From Pseudoxanthomonas sp. YR558 (lineage in GTDB: Bacteria > Pseudomonadota > Gammaproteobacteria > Xanthomonadales > Xanthomonadaceae), in contig NZ_FPCI01000001.1 in NCBI RefSeq assembly GCF_900116385.1, forward strand, positions 2,081,501 through 2,145,500: a DNA stretch of 64,000 bases. The letters are read 5' to 3'. The translations under genes and the position numbers were made by a program. This document shows, in pieces, positions 9,338 through 17,847 of this stretch (the first letter of the stretch is position 1; every line of letters begins with the position of its first letter). Under the pieces are notes generated by a model. That model was not told the origin of the DNA, searched no databases, and worked only from the letters and a program-made list of their open reading frames with translations.

Positions 9338-10794
9338 CAGCCTTCCTCCCCGTCGTCGTCGGACAGGTCCACCACCCACGTGTCCTTGGCGCCGCCGCCC
9401 TGCGACGAGTTCACCACCAGCGAGCCCTTGACCATCGCCACGCGCGTCAGGCCGCCGGTAGTCACGTAGGTATCTTGGCGCGACAGCACGAACGGACGCA
9501 GGTCGATATGGCGCGGCGACGGCCCCTGCTTGGTGACGATCGGCGCAGTGGACAGCGCCAGCGTCGGCTGCGCCATGTAGTTGCGCGGATTCGCTTCGAT
9601 CAGCGCCTTGAACTTCTCGCGCTGGCGCTTGGTGGAACGCGGACCGATCAGCATGCCGTAGCCGCCGGACTCGTTGGCCGGTTTCACCACCAGCTTCTCG
9701 ATGTTCTCCAGCACGTACTTGCGCTCCTTCGCGTTGTGGCAGAGGTAGCTGGGTACGTTCGGCAGAATGGGTTCCTCGTCCAGGTAGTACTTGATCATCT
9801 TCGGCACGTAGGCGAAGACCACCTTGTCGTCGGCCACGCCCGCGCCCGGCGCATTCGCCAGCGCCACCTTGCCCGCGCGCCAGCTGCGGATCAGTCCGGG
9901 CACGCCGAGCACGGAGTCGGGGTGGAATACTTCGGGATCGATGAAAAGGTCGTCCACGCGCCGGTACACCACGTCCACCCGCTTGGGGCCGTACACGGTG
10001 CGCATGTAGGTGCAGTCGTCGTCGGCGACGAACAGGTCGCTGCCTTCGACCAGCTCGATGCCCATCGCCTGGGCCAGGTACGCGTGTTCGAAGTAGGCAC
10101 TGTTGAACACACCCGGCGTCAGCAGCGCGATCACCGGCGTATCGCCCGGGCGCGGCGACAGCGCGGCGAGCGTGTCGTACAGCTGGCTGGGGTATTCGTC
10201 CACCGGCAGGATCGAACTGGTCTCGAACAACTCCGGGAACACGCGTTTGGCCACCATGCGGTTCTCCAGCATGTAGCTCACGCCGGACGGGATGCGCAGG
10301 TTGTCTTCCAGCGCGTACAGCGTGCCATCGCCGTCGCGCACCAGGTCCGAGCCGCAGATGTGCGCCCACACGCCGAGCGGCGGCGCGATGCCGACGCACT
10401 GCTCGCGGAAGTTCACCGAATCCTTCAGCAGCATCGCCGGGAACACCTTGTCCTTGACGATCTGCTGCTTGCCGTAGATGTCGCCGATGAACAGGTTCAG
10501 CGCGCGCATGCGCTGCTTCAGGCCGGCTTCGGTACGTTGCCACTCGCTCAGCGGGATGATGCGCGGGATCAGGTCGAACGGCAGCGTGCGGTCGACGTTA
10601 CGGCCGTCGGAGTACACGGTGAAGGTGATGCCCTGCACGCGCGCGACCACGTCGGCGGCGAGTTGGCGTTCGGCGATTTCGCGGCCGGAGAGACCGGCCA
10701 GGTATTCGACCAGGCGGCGCGCGGCCGGTCGCGGCCGTCCATCGGCCTGGATCAGTTCGTCAAAGGTCGTGGTGCGGTATTTCGCCCAGTCCAT
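9337..10794 (-). CDS. Circularly permuted ATP-grasp type 2 ligase
   Basis: A 485-residue protein of the DUF404/DUF407 (CP_ATPgrasp_2) family. Visible signatures are LLTPGVFNSAYFEH, LVEGSDLFV, and the nucleotide-binding stretch VVKPANESGGYGMLIG near residue 370. ATP-grasp enzymes form amide bonds through acyl phosphates; comparative work predicts that this clade makes a peptide or peptide-like tag. I chose the ATG at 10794 (MDWAKYRTTTFDEL) because GGAAAGGG precedes it. The gene is coupled to the alpha-E gene downstream and convergent with Anbu. The acidic tail (DLSDDDGEEG) is a minor oddity. Confidence 0.9.
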   Translation of the reverse strand: MDWAKYRTTTFDELIQADGRPRPAARRLVEYLAGLSGREIAERQLAADVVARVQGITFTVYSDGRNVDRTLPFDLIPRIIPLSEWQRTEAGLKQRMRALNLFIGDIYGKQQIVKDKVFPAMLLKDSVNFREQCVGIAPPLGVWAHICGSDLVRDGDGTLYALEDNLRIPSGVSYMLENRMVAKRVFPELFETSSILPVDEYPSQLYDTLAALSPRPGDTPVIALLTPGVFNSAYFEHAYLAQAMGIELVEGSDLFVADDDCTYMRTVYGPKRVDVVYRRVDDLFIDPEVFHPDSVLGVPGLIRSWRAGKVALANAPGAGVADDKVVFAYVPKMIKYYLDEEPILPNVPSYLCHNAKERKYVLENIEKLVVKPANESGGYGMLIGPRSTKRQREKFKALIEANPRNYMAQPTLALSTAPIVTKQGPSPRHIDLRPFVLSRQDTYVTTGGLTRVAMVKGSLVVNSSQGGGAKDTWVVDLSDDDGEEG

Positions 10795-10978
10795 TCGCCC
10801 TTTCCACTGTCCCCGGCCGGCACATCCGGCGAGGGGTGATGCGTCGCAACATGCACGGTCGGTGTGCGCGCCGTCAAGCATTCGCGCGGCGACATGCTCG
10901 ACTCACATCCATCGGCATCGCTTTGCGCCATTCCGGTGCAAAGCAGGGACAATGTCGGTCTCTGCACGGGAGCCCGCC

Positions 10979-11719
10979 ATGTCCGCCACGCGTCGCGTCG
11001 TCCTGATCACCGGTGCCGCCCGCCGTGTCGGCGCGGCGATCGCGCGCCGCCTGCATGTCGACGGCCACGACCTGGCGCTGCATTACCGCGCGTCGTCCAC
11101 GGACATGCAGGCGCTGGTGGACGAACTGGAGTCGGCCCGTCCCGGCAGCACGCTGGCACTGCAGGCCGAGCTGGCCGACTTCGATCGCTTGCCCGAGCTC
11201 GTCGCAAGGACGGTGGGCCACTACGGCCGCCTCGATGCCTTGGTCAACAATGCATCGGCGTTCTATCCGACGCCCGCCGGCATGGCCACGCCGGCGCAGT
11301 GGGACGAACTGTTCGCGGTGAATGCGCGCGCACCGTTCTTCCTCGCGCAGGCGGCGGCGCCGCACTTGAAGGCGGCGCGCGGCGCCATCGTCAACATCGC
11401 CGACATCTATGCCGAGCGTCCGCGCGCGGACCTGGCGGTCTACGCCGCTTCGAAGGCCGCACTGCTCGCGATCACGCGCGGACTCGCCGTTTCATTGGGA
11501 CCCGACGTGCGCGCGAATGCGGTCTCGCCCGGCGCGATCCTGTGGCCCGATGGCGGTATCGACCCGGCGCTGCAGGAGAAGCTGCTCGCGCAGACGCCGC
11601 TGGGCCGAATCGGCGAACCCGCCGACATCGCCGCGACGGTCGCCTGGCTGCTGAGCGACGCGGCCAGCTACGTGACCGGGCAAACCCTCCACGTGGATGG
11701 CGGCCGCGCCCTGGGTTGA
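10979..11719 (+). CDS. Pteridine reductase / FolM-like short-chain dehydrogenase
   Basis: A 246-residue NADPH-dependent SDR. The cofactor motif is TGAARRVG, with the Arg of the TGxxxRxG form typical of pteridine reductases and FolM (dihydromonapterin reductase) instead of the usual TGxxxGxG. NNAS, the catalytic YAASK and the C-terminal GQTLHVDGG are all present. It probably reduces dihydromonapterin or dihydrofolate. The gene converges on folK and folB, which supports a pterin role. The ATG at 10979 has a CGGGAG upstream; an in-frame ATG ten codons earlier is possible. Confidence 0.85.
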   Translation: MSATRRVVLITGAARRVGAAIARRLHVDGHDLALHYRASSTDMQALVDELESARPGSTLALQAELADFDRLPELVARTVGHYGRLDALVNNASAFYPTPAGMATPAQWDELFAVNARAPFFLAQAAAPHLKAARGAIVNIADIYAERPRADLAVYAASKAALLAITRGLAVSLGPDVRANAVSPGAILWPDGGIDPALQEKLLAQTPLGRIGEPADIAATVAWLLSDAASYVTGQTLHVDGGRALG

Positions 11720-11723
11720 GGCG

Positions 11724-12215
11724 TCAGGCGGCGTCGATCATCACCGGTTCGGGCGGCGACATACGATCGGGATGCGCTTCCCACAAAGCCTGCAACGTCA
11801 TGCCGCTGCGCGGATCGACCTTGTCGGGCGCGATGTCCGCCAACGGCAGCAGCACGAACGCATGCTTCAGTTCATCGCGCGGCAGGCGCAGATTGCCCGG
11901 GCCCTGCAGCACCAGGTCGTCGTAGAAGACGATGTCGATATCCAGCGTACGGTCGGAGAAGCGTGGCCCACTGCGATCGCGGCCGTGCGCATCCTCGAGC
12001 GCATGCAGCCAGTCGTTCAGCGCGAACGGATCGAGGTCGCTGTCGATCACCGCAGCGGCATTGAGGAAATCCGTACCGTCGAAACCCACCGAGCGCGTGC
12101 GATACACCGGCGACAGGCGCACGTCACCGAACCGCGCGCGCAAAGCATCGATGGCGACCCGCAGGTGGTGTTCGGGCGCCACATTGCTGCCCAGGCTGAG
12201 GTAAGCGAGACCCAC
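11724..12215 (-). CDS. folK: 2-amino-4-hydroxy-6-hydroxymethyldihydropteridine pyrophosphokinase
   Basis: A 163-residue HPPK that transfers pyrophosphate from ATP to the hydroxymethyl pterin in folate synthesis. Diagnostic features are AYLSLGSNV at the N-terminus, VSPVYRT-like RLSPVYRTRSVG, and RTLDIDIVFYDD with the two metal-binding Asp residues, followed by LPRDELKHAFVLLPL. Length is normal (about 160). It lies two bases downstream of folB on the same strand, so the two steps are co-transcribed. Confidence 0.96.
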   Translation of the reverse strand: MGLAYLSLGSNVAPEHHLRVAIDALRARFGDVRLSPVYRTRSVGFDGTDFLNAAAVIDSDLDPFALNDWLHALEDAHGRDRSGPRFSDRTLDIDIVFYDDLVLQGPGNLRLPRDELKHAFVLLPLADIAPDKVDPRSGMTLQALWEAHPDRMSPPEPVMIDAA

Positions 12216-12217
12216 GG

Positions 12218-12577
12218 TCAGTCCGGCCGCGTGCCGCGTTCGATCTGCACGCCGACGTTGCGTGCGCCGGTGACCGCACCGGGCTTGCTGAGCTTGAGCC
12301 GCACCCAGGCCACGCCGAACTCGTCGCGGATGATGCCGGCGCAGCGTTCGGCCAGCGTCTCGACCAGCCCGAAGTTCGCTTCTTCGACGAACGAGATCAG
12401 TCGCTTGGACACGGCCTTGTAGTCCAGCGTGTGCGCGATGTCGTCGCTGGCGGCCGGCACGCGGTTGTCGAAGGCCATTTCCACGTCCAGCGCCACGGTC
12501 TGACGGATGCCGCGCTCCCAGTCGTAGATGCCGATGACGGTCTCGATGCGCAGGTCTTCGATGAAAACGATGTCCAT
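12218..12577 (-). CDS. folB: Dihydroneopterin aldolase
   Basis: A 119-residue enzyme of the FolB tunnelling fold that converts dihydroneopterin to 6-hydroxymethyl-dihydropterin, the substrate of FolK. The start DIVFIEDLRIETVIGIYDWER, the LDYKAV segment and the VETLAERCA segment with its conserved Glu match the family, as does the KPGAV substrate-binding motif. It sits between tsaD (56 bases upstream) and folK (2 bases downstream) on the minus strand. Confidence 0.96.
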   Translation of the reverse strand: MDIVFIEDLRIETVIGIYDWERGIRQTVALDVEMAFDNRVPAASDDIAHTLDYKAVSKRLISFVEEANFGLVETLAERCAGIIRDEFGVAWVRLKLSKPGAVTGARNVGVQIERGTRPD

Positions 12578-12633
12578 GACAGGCTACAGATGACGGAATG
12601 CGCGCATGGTAACGGCAAACCGCGACAGCTCCG

Positions 12634-13674
12634 TCATCCCGCGCGTGCGGTCACCTGCGGCAACGTGGCCATATCCCAGCGCGGCGTGACCTTCAGCTCC
12701 GGCGTTTCGTGCTGGCCCGCCTCGAGCCGCAGCGCGCCGGCGAAGGCGATCATCGCGCCGTTGTCGGTGCACAGCGAAGGACGCGGGAAGCATGCACGGC
12801 CGCCGCGCTTGGCGGCGATTTCCTGCAACTTCGCGCGCAGCCGCTTGTTGGCGCCCACGCCGCCGGCGACGACGATGATGTCGCTGCCCGCCGCGTCCAG
12901 CGCGCGCTCGCACTTGATCGCCAGCGTATCGACCACGGCATCCTCGAACCCGCGCGCGATGTCGGCGCGCGTCTGCGCCGCCTGGTCGCTGTCGCGCCAG
13001 GCCAGCAACACTTGCGTCTTCAGGCCGGAGAAACTGAAGTCCAGCCCGGGACGGTCGGTCATCGGCCGGGCGAACCTGAACCGGCCGGGTGTGCCCTGCT
13101 CGGCCAACGCGGCCAACTGGGGGCCGCCGGGGTACGGCAGGCCCATCATCTTGGCGGTCTTGTCGAAGGCCTCGCCCGCCGCGTCGTCCAGGGTTTCGCC
13201 GAGCAGGCGGTAGCGGCCGATGGCGTCCACGGCCACCAGCTGGGTGTGTCCGCCGGAGACCAGCAAGGCCACGAACGGCGGCTCGGGCGGGTTGTCTTCC
13301 ATCAGCGGGGCCAGCAGGTGGCCTTCCATGTGATGGACCGCCACGGCCGGCACGTCCAGCGCCCACGCCAGCGACCGGGCCACACCGGCGCCCACCAGCA
13401 GGGCGCCGACCAGCCCCGGGCCGGCCGTGTAGGCCACGCCCTCCAGGTCCCCGGTCTCCAGCCCCGCCTCGGCCAGGGTCTGCCGGATCAGCGGCAGGAG
13501 CTTGCGCACGTGATCGCGGCTGGCCAATTCCGGCACCACGCCGCCGTATTCGGCATGCAGCGCGATCTGGCTGTAGACCGCATGGGCCCGCAGGCCGGCG
13601 GCGCCGGACAGGCCGGTGTCGTAGACGGCCACGCCGGTTTCGTCGCAGCTGGTTTCGATGCCGAGGACTTTCAT
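12634..13674 (-). CDS. tsaD: tRNA N6-adenosine threonylcarbamoyltransferase TsaD
   Basis: A 346-residue ASKHA-fold protein that, with TsaB and TsaE, installs the t6A37 modification on ANN-decoding tRNAs. It begins with [18 protein letters not shown]. Metal ligands are visible in HHMEGH (His115 and His119), and GGGVGAN-like [12 protein letters not shown] forms part of the nucleotide site. It is divergent from rpsU, the arrangement typical of gammaproteobacteria (tsaD / rpsU-dnaG). Confidence 0.97.
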
Positions 13675-13732
13675 GGGAACGATGTGGGGTCCGGGAGGGG
13701 GAGGGGCAAGCCTGGCGGCTGGCCGGGGTGGG

Positions 13733-13760
13733 TTGCAGCGACGGCTCCTGTCGCTATAAT
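13733..13760 (+). promoter_or_regulatory. Candidate sigma-70 promoter for rpsU
   Basis: TTGCAG at 13733-13738 and a consensus TATAAT at 13755-13760 are separated by 16 bases. This is the only perfect -10 box I noticed in the window. It lies 49 bases before the rpsU start, within the tsaD-rpsU divergent region, and would give a leader of about 42 bases. Confidence 0.7.
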
Positions 13761-13809
13761 ACGCGGCTCACCCGGCGTGCCCGGGCCGTTTAGACCACCG
13801 AGATTACGT

Positions 13810-14025
13810 ATGCCCAGCGTCAAAGTCCGCGAAAACGAGCCGTTTGAGTTTGCGCTGCGTCGCTTCAAGCGCACCTGCGAAAAGGCCGGCGTCCTGGCCG
13901 AAACCCGCAAGCGCGAGTTCTACGAGAAGCCGACCCAGGAACGCAAGCGCAAGGCCGCTGCTGCGGTGAAGCGTCAGCTGCGTCGCAGCTCGCGCGACGT
14001 CACCAAGCGCCAGCGCCTGTACTGA
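13810..14025 (+). CDS. rpsU: 30S ribosomal protein S21
   Basis: A 71-residue, highly basic ribosomal protein ([20 protein letters not shown]) with the usual Arg/Lys-rich tail ending RLY. It assists initiation on the small subunit. It heads the macromolecular-synthesis cluster of rpsU, a YqeY-like gene and dnaG. A strong promoter lies upstream and a hairpin-T tract follows, so S21 can be expressed far above the downstream genes. Confidence 0.98.
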
Positions 14026-14044
14026 GCCGCGTCGCTTCGCAAGA

Positions 14045-14076
14045 AGCCGGCACGCGCGAGCGTCGCCGGCTTTTTG
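14045..14076 (+). terminator. Terminator between rpsU and yqeY
   Basis: A GCCGGC-ACGC / GCGT-C-GCCGGC stem (one bulged C, GCGA loop) is followed by TTTTT. In other gammaproteobacteria a partial terminator after rpsU lowers dnaG expression; the same role is likely here. Confidence 0.75.
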
Positions 14077-14134
14077 TGTTTTTGGCGTCCCACGGTTGCC
14101 GTGCCACGCCCTCCCCGTTCCCCCGGAGCACACC

Positions 14135-14596
14135 ATGTCCCTGAAACAGCAGCTCACCGATGACATGAAGGCCGCGATGAAGGCCGGCGAGAAGGACCGC
14201 CTGGCGGTCATCCGCCTGATCAATGCCGCCATCAAGCAGCGCGAAGTGGACGAGCGTATCGAGCTGGATGACGCCGCCGTGCTGGCCGTGCTGGAAAAGA
14301 TGGTCAAGCAGCGCAAGGACTCGGTCAGCCAGTTCGAAGCCGCCAACCGCGAGGATCTGGCCGCCATCGAGCGCGCCGAGCTCGTCGTGATCGATACCTA
14401 CCTGCCGGCCAAGCTGGGTGAAGCCGAGATCCTGGCCGCCATCGAAGCGGCCGTCGCCAGCATCACCCTTGAAAGCGGCGGCGCACCCGGCCCGGCCGAC
14501 ATGGGCAAGCTGATGGGCGTGCTGAAGCCGCGCCTCGCCGGCCAAGCCGACATGGGACAGGTCTCCGCGTTGATCAAGAAAAAGCTGGCGGGCTGA
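14135..14596 (+). CDS. GatB/YqeY domain-containing protein
   Basis: A 153-residue helical protein of the YqeY family. This family resembles the tail domain of the GatB amidotransferase subunit, which touches tRNA; the function of the free-standing form is not settled. Typical features are SLKQQLTDDMKAAMKAGEKDRL, IKQREVDERIELDD, and the terminal GKLMGVLKPRLAGQADMG, the last like the GatB C-terminus. The ATG at 14135 follows a CCCGGAG. Its place between rpsU and dnaG is conserved in this family of bacteria. Confidence 0.92.
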   Translation: MSLKQQLTDDMKAAMKAGEKDRLAVIRLINAAIKQREVDERIELDDAAVLAVLEKMVKQRKDSVSQFEAANREDLAAIERAELVVIDTYLPAKLGEAEILAAIEAAVASITLESGGAPGPADMGKLMGVLKPRLAGQADMGQVSALIKKKLAG

Positions 14597-14637
14597 GCCA
14601 GACCGCCCCGGGGACGTCTCCATGGCATCCTGACGCC

Positions 14638-15132
14638 ATGGAGACCCCCTCGATCACCCTGCGCTCGGCCACCCGCGCCGACATCCCGCAGATCCTCGAT
14701 TTCATCCGCGGCCTGGCCGAGTACGAAAAGCTCGCCCACGAGGCCGTCGCCACGCCGGCGCTGCTGGAAGCGCACCTGTTCGGCGCGCGGCCTGCCGCGG
14801 AAGTCGTCATCGCCGAGGCCGACGGCATGCCGGCCGGCTTCGCCTTGTTCTTCCACAGCTTCTCGACGTTCCTTGGGCAGCCGGGGCTGTACCTGGAAGA
14901 TCTCTTCGTCTATCCCCGTTATCGCAGCCTCGGGCTGGGCAAGCGGCTGATGGTGCACCTGGCGCGGCTTGCGCTGGAACGCGGATGCGGGCGCTTCGAA
15001 TGGTCGGTGCTGGACTGGAACACGCCCGCCATCGACTTCTACCGCCGCCTGGGCGCCACCGGCATGGACGAATGGACCGTGCAGCGCGTCAGCGGCGACG
15101 CCTTGCGCGCGTTGGCCGACGCATCCGCGTAA
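14638..15132 (+). CDS. GNAT-family N-acetyltransferase
   Basis: A 164-residue acetyl-CoA-dependent acyltransferase. Motif A is visible as LEDLFVYPRYRSLGLGKRLM, with RSLGLG as the pyrophosphate-binding loop, followed by the motif B region WSVLDWNTPAIDFYRRLGA. The sequence is closest in character to the diamine/spermidine/thialysine acetyltransferase subgroup, but the substrate cannot be fixed. It follows yqeY by 41 bases and may share its transcript. Confidence 0.88.
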   Translation: METPSITLRSATRADIPQILDFIRGLAEYEKLAHEAVATPALLEAHLFGARPAAEVVIAEADGMPAGFALFFHSFSTFLGQPGLYLEDLFVYPRYRSLGLGKRLMVHLARLALERGCGRFEWSVLDWNTPAIDFYRRLGATGMDEWTVQRVSGDALRALADASA

Positions 15133-15190
15133 ACGTCCTCACCACGCCGCGCTAACGAAGCGCTGACACGCCACGGGCCACCCTCGGCCC

Positions 15191-16084
15191 ATGCACACGC
15201 CTGCCCGCCTGCCCGCAATCCGGAAACACCTGCAGCACCTCGGTGCGCGCGCCGAGCGCAGCCTGCCGGTGGCGTTGCTGCGCCGCTTCATCGACACCGA
15301 CCTGATGACGCAGGCCGCATCGCTCTCGTTCTACGCGCTGCTGTCGCTGGCGCCGTTGCTGATTCTGCTGCTATGGCTGACCGCCTCGCTCTACCCGCCT
15401 GCGCAACAGTCGCTGCTGGACCAGATCGCCCAACTCGCAGGCCCCGATGCCGCCGCCGTTGCCGAGACGGTGATCCGCAACGCGGACGCGCGCCCTGACA
15501 TCGGTTCGCTAGCGGGCCTGTGGAGTACCGGCCTGTTGCTGGTCGGCGCCACCGTCGTGTTCGCCCAGTTGCAGGGTGCGTTGAACCTGATCTTCCGCAC
15601 CGACGCGCAGCGCCTGAACGGACTGGTGGCGTGGCTGAAGAAGCGGGTGTTCTCGCTGGGCGTGGTGCTGGCGATCGGCTTCCTGCTGATCGTGTCGATG
15701 ATCGCCACCACGGCGCTGCAGGTGGCCTTCGCACGCCTGCCGTCGTTGCTGCCTGCGCTCGGTTACGGCAGCACCCTACTGCTTTACGCGCTCGCATTCG
15801 CCTTCTTCTACCACTACCTGCCGGACCGTCGCGTGGCGTGGTCGCGCGCCTTCCTGGGCGGCGCGATCACGGCCCTGCTGTTCGCCGGCGGACGGTACCT
15901 GATCGGTTTCTACCTGGCCGAAGCGGCGCCTGGCAGCGCTTATGGCTCGATGGGTGCATTGGTACTGCTGCTTGTGTGGGTCTACTACGCCAGCGTGGTG
16001 TTCTTCGCCGGTGCGCTGATCACGGCGGTGATCGACGAACGCCAACGCGCCCGCACGTTGGCCAGGGCGCAGGCCGCGGCCTGA
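15191..16084 (+). CDS. YihY/BrkB-family inner-membrane protein
   Basis: A 297-residue protein with about six transmembrane segments starting near residue 40. Family features are DTDLMTQAASLSFYALLSLAPLL near the N-terminus and AAPGSAYGSMGALVLLLVWVYYAS near the end. The family was once mis-annotated as ribonuclease BN; its function is not known and nuclease activity is not implied. It ends three bases before the convergent dld gene. Confidence 0.9.
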   Translation: MHTPARLPAIRKHLQHLGARAERSLPVALLRRFIDTDLMTQAASLSFYALLSLAPLLILLLWLTASLYPPAQQSLLDQIAQLAGPDAAAVAETVIRNADARPDIGSLAGLWSTGLLLVGATVVFAQLQGALNLIFRTDAQRLNGLVAWLKKRVFSLGVVLAIGFLLIVSMIATTALQVAFARLPSLLPALGYGSTLLLYALAFAFFYHYLPDRRVAWSRAFLGGAITALLFAGGRYLIGFYLAEAAPGSAYGSMGALVLLLVWVYYASVVFFAGALITAVIDERQRARTLARAQAAA

Positions 16085-16087
16085 ACA

Positions 16088-17788
16088 TCATTCTCCCCAG
16101 TCGGCGCGCTTGCTGGTCTGGCCGATGCCGGGATTGAAGGTGTTGGTGGGGTCCAGCGTGCGATAGAACGCCGCGAGCGCCGGCTTGGCCGGATAGAGAT
16201 GGCCCACGTTGTGTTCGGCCGGATACTCGGCGCCGCGCGCATCCAGCAACTTCCAGAGCGCATGCTCCACCGCAAGCGGATCCGTTCCCCGCCGCACGAT
16301 GTAGTCCTGATGGAACACGTGGCAGAAGAAGTGCCCGTAGTAGAGACGCGCGACCATCGTGTCGTCTAGCGTGGCAGGCAGGGCTTCCACCCAGTCGCGG
16401 TCGTCGCGGCGAAGGGCGACATCGAGCGCGACGATGTCCTCCACCTCCGTGCGATGCACCTCGCGGTAGCGCACGGCGGCACCGGCCACGGCGAAGCGGT
16501 GCAGGAACGCTTTGCGCCCTTCGTCGGTATCGCAGGCGAAGAACGAACCTTCGCGGTCGGCGAAGAAGCGGTCGAGGAAATCGTGCGTGGTGCCTGCGTC
16601 CCGTGCCGACACCTTGAGCAGGAGATGATGTTCGTAGCGCGCGCGGAAATCGCGCAGGCGCGGCGGAAGATGATCCGGCAGCCATCCGGAGATGGTCTGC
16701 AGCACGCGGTCGGTCAGGCCGCGCAGGCCCCCGCGTTCGCACCAGCCATCGATGCGGCTCTTCAGCGCGAACGCCGCCGGTACGCGATCGGTGCCGAAGC
16801 GGTCGATCAGCAGGAACGTGTCCTTGCCATACCGGTCGCCGATGTCGAAGGCATCGCGGTGGATGTACTCGCCGGAGATCGGCAGGCGTTCGGACGCCGT
16901 CAGCAGGTGCCGGCGAATGCCGGTGAGATCGTCGGGATCGTTGCTGCCGATGTAGAAGACCGATGCGTCGTCTTTCTCGAACGTATCCAGCCGCACCGCG
17001 AACACCGCCAACCGGCCCGCGCAACCGGACGCCTCGTGCAGGCGTGCGGTATCGGCGTTGTAGCGCGCCGGCGTGCCCGCATCGACCTGGCGCACGTGGG
17101 CCGCATAGTGCGGGTCGGATGCAGCGCGCGCGGCGTCGTGGACCACGTCCGCCGGCGCATAGTCGCCGGCCTGCAGGCGGGTCAGGATGTCTTCCGGCGT
17201 GTCGCCGAGCGCGATGCCCAGGTGGTTGACCAGCCGCAGCACGCCGTCGCCGCCGCGCTGCGCATACAGCGCCAGTTCCGTGTACGCCGGACCGCGACGC
17301 ACCAGCGCGCCGCCGGAGTTGTTGCACACACCGCCCAACACGGAGGCACCGATGCACGACGAGCCGATCACCGAATGCGGCTCGCGTCCCAGCGGTGCAA
17401 GCGCCTTCTCCAGCACGTCCAAGGTCGCGCCCGGCAGGCAGACCACCTGGCGGCCGCCGTCGATCACCTGCACGCCGGCTAGCCGCTGCGTGCTGACCAG
17501 CACGATGCCGCGGTCGTAGCCGTCGCCATCCGGCGTGGAGCCACCGGTGAGCCCCGTATTCGCCGCCTGCATCAGGACGATGCGGCCCGCCTGCACGGCG
17601 GCTTCCAGCACGCGCCACAGCGCGAGCAACGTGCCGGGGCGCACCACGGCCAGCACCGGGCCGTCGCCGAAGCGGTAGCCCTTGCGGTAGCGGCGCGTCG
17701 CCCGCGCGCCGGTCAGTACGTGCGCCGCGCCCACGGCCTCGCGCAGGCGGGCCAGCAGGGCTTCGTCGGACGGCATCGTCGCAGGCAT
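16088..17788 (-). CDS. dld: D-lactate dehydrogenase, quinone-dependent
   Basis: A 566-residue FAD flavoprotein, near the usual 571 of the E. coli enzyme. It oxidises D-lactate to pyruvate at the inner membrane and feeds electrons to quinone. The PCMH-type FAD domain shows LMQAANTGLTGGSTPDGDGYDRG and GSSCIGASVLGGVCNNSGGALVRRGPAYTE. The C-terminal membrane-associated half is Dld-specific, ending AEHNVGHLYPAKPALAAFYRTLDPTNTFNPGIG. The gene lies on the opposite strand inside the rpsU-yqeY-dnaG neighbourhood, divergent from dnaG. Confidence 0.95.
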   Translation of the reverse strand: MPATMPSDEALLARLREAVGAAHVLTGARATRRYRKGYRFGDGPVLAVVRPGTLLALWRVLEAAVQAGRIVLMQAANTGLTGGSTPDGDGYDRGIVLVSTQRLAGVQVIDGGRQVVCLPGATLDVLEKALAPLGREPHSVIGSSCIGASVLGGVCNNSGGALVRRGPAYTELALYAQRGGDGVLRLVNHLGIALGDTPEDILTRLQAGDYAPADVVHDAARAASDPHYAAHVRQVDAGTPARYNADTARLHEASGCAGRLAVFAVRLDTFEKDDASVFYIGSNDPDDLTGIRRHLLTASERLPISGEYIHRDAFDIGDRYGKDTFLLIDRFGTDRVPAAFALKSRIDGWCERGGLRGLTDRVLQTISGWLPDHLPPRLRDFRARYEHHLLLKVSARDAGTTHDFLDRFFADREGSFFACDTDEGRKAFLHRFAVAGAAVRYREVHRTEVEDIVALDVALRRDDRDWVEALPATLDDTMVARLYYGHFFCHVFHQDYIVRRGTDPLAVEHALWKLLDARGAEYPAEHNVGHLYPAKPALAAFYRTLDPTNTFNPGIGQTSKRADWGE

Positions 17789-17847
17789 GGCCGCATGGTA
17801 GCGCGCGATCCCGGCGACCCGGCCGGGCGTGGCATCCTATGCGACCC

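Noticed and set aside
8396..10543. A 715-residue alpha-E fusion protein
   Set aside because: The frame is open upstream of the alpha-E ATG, but the extra 402 residues are Arg/Ala-rich noise overlapping the ATP-grasp gene in another frame. The TGATG overlap gives the real start.
10923..10953. Promoter TTGCGC/GACAAT for the pteridine reductase
   Set aside because: The spacing is 19 bases and both boxes are weak, so it is not listed as a feature.
15191..16084. Ribonuclease BN
   Set aside because: This older name for YihY-family proteins was a mis-annotation; the protein is a multi-helix membrane protein with no nuclease motif.
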